Below, in pieces: positions 61,256-64,000 of a stretch of DNA of 64,000 bases. Position numbers and translations under genes: made by a program. The notes below the pieces were generated by a model. The model ran no database searches. It saw only the letters and a program-made list of their open reading frames with translations, and had not been told where the DNA came from. The stretch is from JAIOPA01 sp046076045 (lineage in GTDB: Bacteria > Eisenbacteria > RBG-16-71-46): NCBI GenBank assembly GCA_046076045.1, contig JBJTRI010000033.1, positions 1-64,000 on the forward strand. Reading direction: 5' to 3'. Positions within the stretch are counted from its first letter, which is position 1, and each line of letters begins with the position of its first letter.

Positions 61256-62059
61256 TCAGGTGCGGCGCCGGACCACCACCGCGTCGCCCTCGCCGAGTCC
61301 GAGCCGGTCGGTGGCCGCACCGCCGACCTGCGCGATCTCGAGCCGGCCGCTCGACCCCAGCAGGGCCACCAGCGTGCCGACCGGGGCGTCGCCGTACGAG
61401 CGCGAGATCCCGGGGATGACGCGCTCGAGCACCGCGACCTCGTAGGCGGTGTCGGGGGCGGTCTCGCCGAACGCGGCGGCGAGTGCGGAGCCGGTGAGGT
61501 TGGTGAGCGCGTTGCCGAACCGGTCCACGAACACGACCTGACCCACCAGCGTCTCGCCACGGCGGGACGGCTCGTGCGCGGGCAGGCGCACGGGGTCGTG
61601 CACGCGCGGGCCGAACGAGGCGATGGGTTCGCCGCACGCGAGTGCGGCGGCCACCGGCGCGAACACGTCGCGGCCGTGGAACGTGCGGCTCACGGGGGTG
61701 CGGAAGAAGCGCGTCTCGGTGAGCACGTGCACGCGGGCCTCGGGCGAGCAGAACGCCCACTCGAGCAGGCCGTTGTCGGGGCCCACGAAGAACTGGCCGT
61801 GCGACTCGACTGCGAGCGCGCGTCGGTCGGTGCCCACGCCGGGGTCCACGACCGCGAGGTGCACGGTGCCCGGTGGGAAGTCGTGCGCGGCGGCCTCCAG
61901 CATGAACGCGGCGCGCGCGACGTGCGCGGGCGGGATGGAGTGCGACAGGTCCACCACGTGCGCCTCGGGCGCGCGCGAGTGCAGCACGCCGTGCACCACG
62001 CCCACGAACCAGTCGCTGTGCCCGAAGTCGGACAGGAAGGTCACGATGGGACGTGGCAT
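61256..62059 (-). CDS. SAM hydroxide adenosyltransferase (DUF62 family)
   Basis: 267 residues. The DUF62 signature (TFLSDFGHSDWFVGVVHGV, VVDPGVGTDRRALA, GPDNGLLEW, FHGRDVFAP) is complete. Members hydrolyse S-adenosylmethionine to adenosine and methionine. The fluorinase-specific extra loop is not seen. GGAGGT precedes the ATG. It follows the GT9 gene on the same strand by 32 bases. Confidence 0.92.
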   Translation of the reverse strand: MPRPIVTFLSDFGHSDWFVGVVHGVLHSRAPEAHVVDLSHSIPPAHVARAAFMLEAAAHDFPPGTVHLAVVDPGVGTDRRALAVESHGQFFVGPDNGLLEWAFCSPEARVHVLTETRFFRTPVSRTFHGRDVFAPVAAALACGEPIASFGPRVHDPVRLPAHEPSRRGETLVGQVVFVDRFGNALTNLTGSALAAAFGETAPDTAYEVAVLERVIPGISRSYGDAPVGTLVALLGSSGRLEIAQVGGAATDRLGLGEGDAVVVRRRT

Positions 62060-62091
62060 GGGACCTCCGGAGCGGGTGGACCGCCACCCTA

Positions 62092-63132
62092 TCATGCGCG
62101 CGGCGCGAGCATCGGGGCGAGGCGCGCCCACGCGCCCTCGACCGTGAGGCGCGCGAGGCAGCGCAGGTCGTCGCACACGTCGCGGTCGCACGGCGAGCAC
62201 TCGACGCGCTCCCAGTAGGCGCGGTGTCCGTCGTGCTCGGGGTAGGGGAAGAACATGGCCGGACGATTCCGGCTCATGAGCCCCAACGTGGGCGCACCCG
62301 ACGCCACCGCGGTGTGCACCGGCCCGGTGTCGCCGCACACGAACGCGGCGCACAGCGACTGCAGCGCGACGAAGCGCGCGATCGGCCAGCCCTCGACGAG
62401 GTGCGCGCGCTCGCGCGGCAGGTGCTCGAGCACGGCGCGCGCCATGGCGCCCTCGCCCGGTCCCGCGCTCACCAGCGCGACGAGGTCGGGATGGGCCGCC
62501 AGCGCACGCGCCGCGAGGGCCGCGAAGCGTTCGGGCGCCCAGCGCCGCGTGGGCCAGCGTGCCCCGGGGTGCAGCCCGAGCAGGCGCGCGCCCGCCGGCA
62601 CCCCGAGCGCGTCGAGCGCGGCGCGGGCCTCGTGGCGCGCGGCTCCGGGCAGCGCGAGTCGCGGCGAGACGTCGCCCGCGGGCACGTCCCAACCGAGCGC
62701 GGCGACCGAGGCGAGGTGGAAGCCCACGCTCGAGAGCGTGCGCGGCCGGGCGTGGTGCGTGTAGAGCGCCGAGCGCCAGCCCTTGTGGGGATAGCCCACG
62801 CGCACGCGCGCGACCGAGGCGAACGTCCACACCGCGGTGCGCGGGTTGCAGAACAGGTCGAACACCACGTCGGGCGCGAACGCGCGCACGCGTGCGAGGA
62901 GCGCGAGCGTCTGGCGGGCGTCGGGCCGCGGTGGGACCGCGATCACCTCGGCGAAGCGCGGGTCGTGCGCGAGCAGCGGCGCGAGCGGGGCCTCGGTGAG
63001 GTAGGCGGCGCGCGCTCCGGGGCAGGCCGCGAGCGCGGCGTCCACCGCGGGCAGCGTGAGGCACACGTCCCCGAGGAAGCGGGGTCGCACGAACAGGATC
63101 CGGCGCACGTCGTCGCCGCGGACTGGCTTCAC
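62092..63132 (-). CDS. GT9-family (heptosyltransferase-like) glycosyltransferase
   Basis: 346 residues. Rossmann halves with RRILFVRPRFLGDVCLTLPAVDAAL at the start and HPGARWPTRRWAPERF, then CGDTGPVHTAVASGAPTLGLM in the second half, are standard GT9 motifs. A CSPCDRDVC motif near the end is common in the family. It probably transfers heptose to the LPS core. I start at GTG 63132; GTG 63108 is an alternative nearer the first strand. Confidence 0.85.
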   Translation of the reverse strand: MKPVRGDDVRRILFVRPRFLGDVCLTLPAVDAALAACPGARAAYLTEAPLAPLLAHDPRFAEVIAVPPRPDARQTLALLARVRAFAPDVVFDLFCNPRTAVWTFASVARVRVGYPHKGWRSALYTHHARPRTLSSVGFHLASVAALGWDVPAGDVSPRLALPGAARHEARAALDALGVPAGARLLGLHPGARWPTRRWAPERFAALAARALAAHPDLVALVSAGPGEGAMARAVLEHLPRERAHLVEGWPIARFVALQSLCAAFVCGDTGPVHTAVASGAPTLGLMSRNRPAMFFPYPEHDGHRAYWERVECSPCDRDVCDDLRCLARLTVEGAWARLAPMLAPRA

Positions 63133-63199
63133 GGGCGGGGCTCGCTCACTATGGGGCGACCGTAGCGAATGCCGCCCACCCCCGCCACCCGAGGTGCCC

Positions 63200-64000
63200 A
63201 TGTCGCACGACCATCCCGGACTCGAGACGCTCGCCGTGCACGGCCCGCACCTCGGTGGCGCCGGCCCCGTGAGCACGCCGCTCGTGCACAGCGCGACGTT
63301 CGGCTTCGAGTCGCTCGCCGCGATGGTGGCCGCGCAGGAGGCGGGGCCCGCGGGCGCGATGTACCAGCGCATCGGCCACCCGACCGTGCGCGCGGTCGAG
63401 GAGAAGCTCGCCGCGCTCGAGGGCGCCGAGGAGGCGCTGCTGTTCCCGTCGGGGATGGGGGCGATCTCGGCCGCGTTCCTGGCGCTGCTGCGCGCCGGCG
63501 ACCACGTGGTGTGCGTGGACCCGTGTTACGGCGGCACGCAGGCGCTGCTGCAGTGGGGCGCGGATCGTCTGGGGTGGAGCCACACCTACGTGGACGCGCG
63601 GCGTCCCGAGACGTGGGCGGCGGCGTTCCGACCGAACACCCGGTTGCTGCACCTCGAGACCCCCATCAACCCCACGCTCGTGTGCTTCGACATCGCCGAG
63701 GCCGCGCGTCTGGGGCACGCGCACGGCGCGCAGGTGACGCTCGACAACACGGTCGCCTCGCCGATCGGTCAGCGCCCGGGCGAACTCGGCGTGGACGTGT
63801 CGCTGTACTCGGCCACCAAGTCCATCGCCGGTCACAGCGACCTCCTGGCCGGCGCGGTCATGGGCACGCGCACCGCACTCGCGGGCGTGCACGCCGCGCG
63901 CACGGTGTTCGGCCCCACGCTCGACCCCACGAGCGCGTGGCTCATCGAGCGCAGCCTCAAGACCATGCCGCTGCGTGTGCGGGCCGCCAACGCCAACGCG
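63200..64000 (+). CDS. Cys/Met-metabolism PLP enzyme, cut by the window end
   Basis: The first 267 residues of a cystathionine beta-lyase / gamma-synthase type enzyme. GAGGTG precedes ATG 63200. The PLP lysine is K207 in YSATKSIAGHSD; LFPSGMGAISAAF and ETPINPTLVCFD are present. It is a diverged relative of the enzyme at 44501-45667. The 3' end lies outside the window, so which reaction it carries out cannot be decided. Confidence 0.9.
   Translation, partial: MSHDHPGLETLAVHGPHLGGAGPVSTPLVHSATFGFESLAAMVAAQEAGPAGAMYQRIGHPTVRAVEEKLAALEGAEEALLFPSGMGAISAAFLALLRAGDHVVCVDPCYGGTQALLQWGADRLGWSHTYVDARRPETWAAAFRPNTRLLHLETPINPTLVCFDIAEAARLGHAHGAQVTLDNTVASPIGQRPGELGVDVSLYSATKSIAGHSDLLAGAVMGTRTALAGVHAARTVFGPTLDPTSAWLIERSLKTMPLRVRAANANA

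Noticed and set aside
61256..62059. Fluorinase/chlorinase
   Set aside because: The halide-binding loop features of those enzymes are not evident; the DUF62 SAM-hydrolase pattern is.

Overview
The window looks like a chromosomal segment of a very G+C-rich, didermic (outer-membrane) bacterium. Third codon positions are almost always G or C. Outer-membrane features include LptD, TolC-type and beta-barrel proteins, lipoproteins and a GT9 glycosyltransferase. A PglZ-effector response regulator of the PorX type sits directly upstream of tsaE, which as I recall is a Bacteroidetes/FCB gene order. This and the base composition suggest an uncultured high-GC FCB-type lineage (an Eisenbacteria-, Gemmatimonadota- or Krumholzibacteria-like phylum). 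That placement is inference. I saw no tRNA, rRNA, insertion sequence, phage or CRISPR array.

Layout. 395-7008 is a tightly coupled + strand run: tgt, yajC, def, fmt, rsmB (with a 7 x 45 bp repeat), a PASTA membrane protein and rpe. 7095-12725 holds ffh, rpsP, a beta-carbonic anhydrase, a TPR lipoprotein, serS and a sensor histidine kinase, closed by a bidirectional hairpin facing an M28 peptidase (- strand). 14655-27678 holds a small beta-barrel protein, the PorX-like regulator, tsaE, a tsaB-rimI fusion, an MscS channel, accD, folC, a very large lptD and a zinc-ribbon protein. 27854-37302 is a copper/silver efflux island: a Cys/His-rich secreted peptide, CusC/B/A-like proteins, CopA and a cupredoxin lipoprotein, preceded by a dyad lying between -35 and -10 boxes.

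41370-47048 is the most remarkable part. Two paralogous exported UshA-fold/tetraheme cytochrome c proteins flank a transsulfuration pair (cystathionine beta-synthase and a cystathionine gamma-synthase/lyase type enzyme). The first paralogue has an in-frame TGA exactly where the second has the second Cys of a Cys-Gly-Cys motif. Strong hairpins follow the TGA at a distance suitable for a bacterial SECIS element. I read it as a selenoprotein of 485 residues (Cys-Gly-Sec). Both paralogues appear to have lost the metal ligands of the UshA phosphatase site, so the Cys/Sec pair is probably a new active centre that exchanges electrons with four c-type hemes.

47143-64000 holds a strongly signalled small lipoprotein unit, a bactofilin-like membrane protein, a VTT/DedA-like protein, hyuA/hyuB, nagZ, an unknown secreted protein with a probable leaderless promoter, an aminotransferase, a carboxy-terminal protease, a globin, oligopeptidase B, a SAM hydroxide adenosyltransferase (DUF62), a GT9 glycosyltransferase and the 5' part of a second Cys/Met-metabolism PLP enzyme, cut by the window end. 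Most genes in a run overlap by ATGA or GTGA, so translational coupling is the rule here. Long open frames antisense to these genes are by-products of the base composition and are left out.
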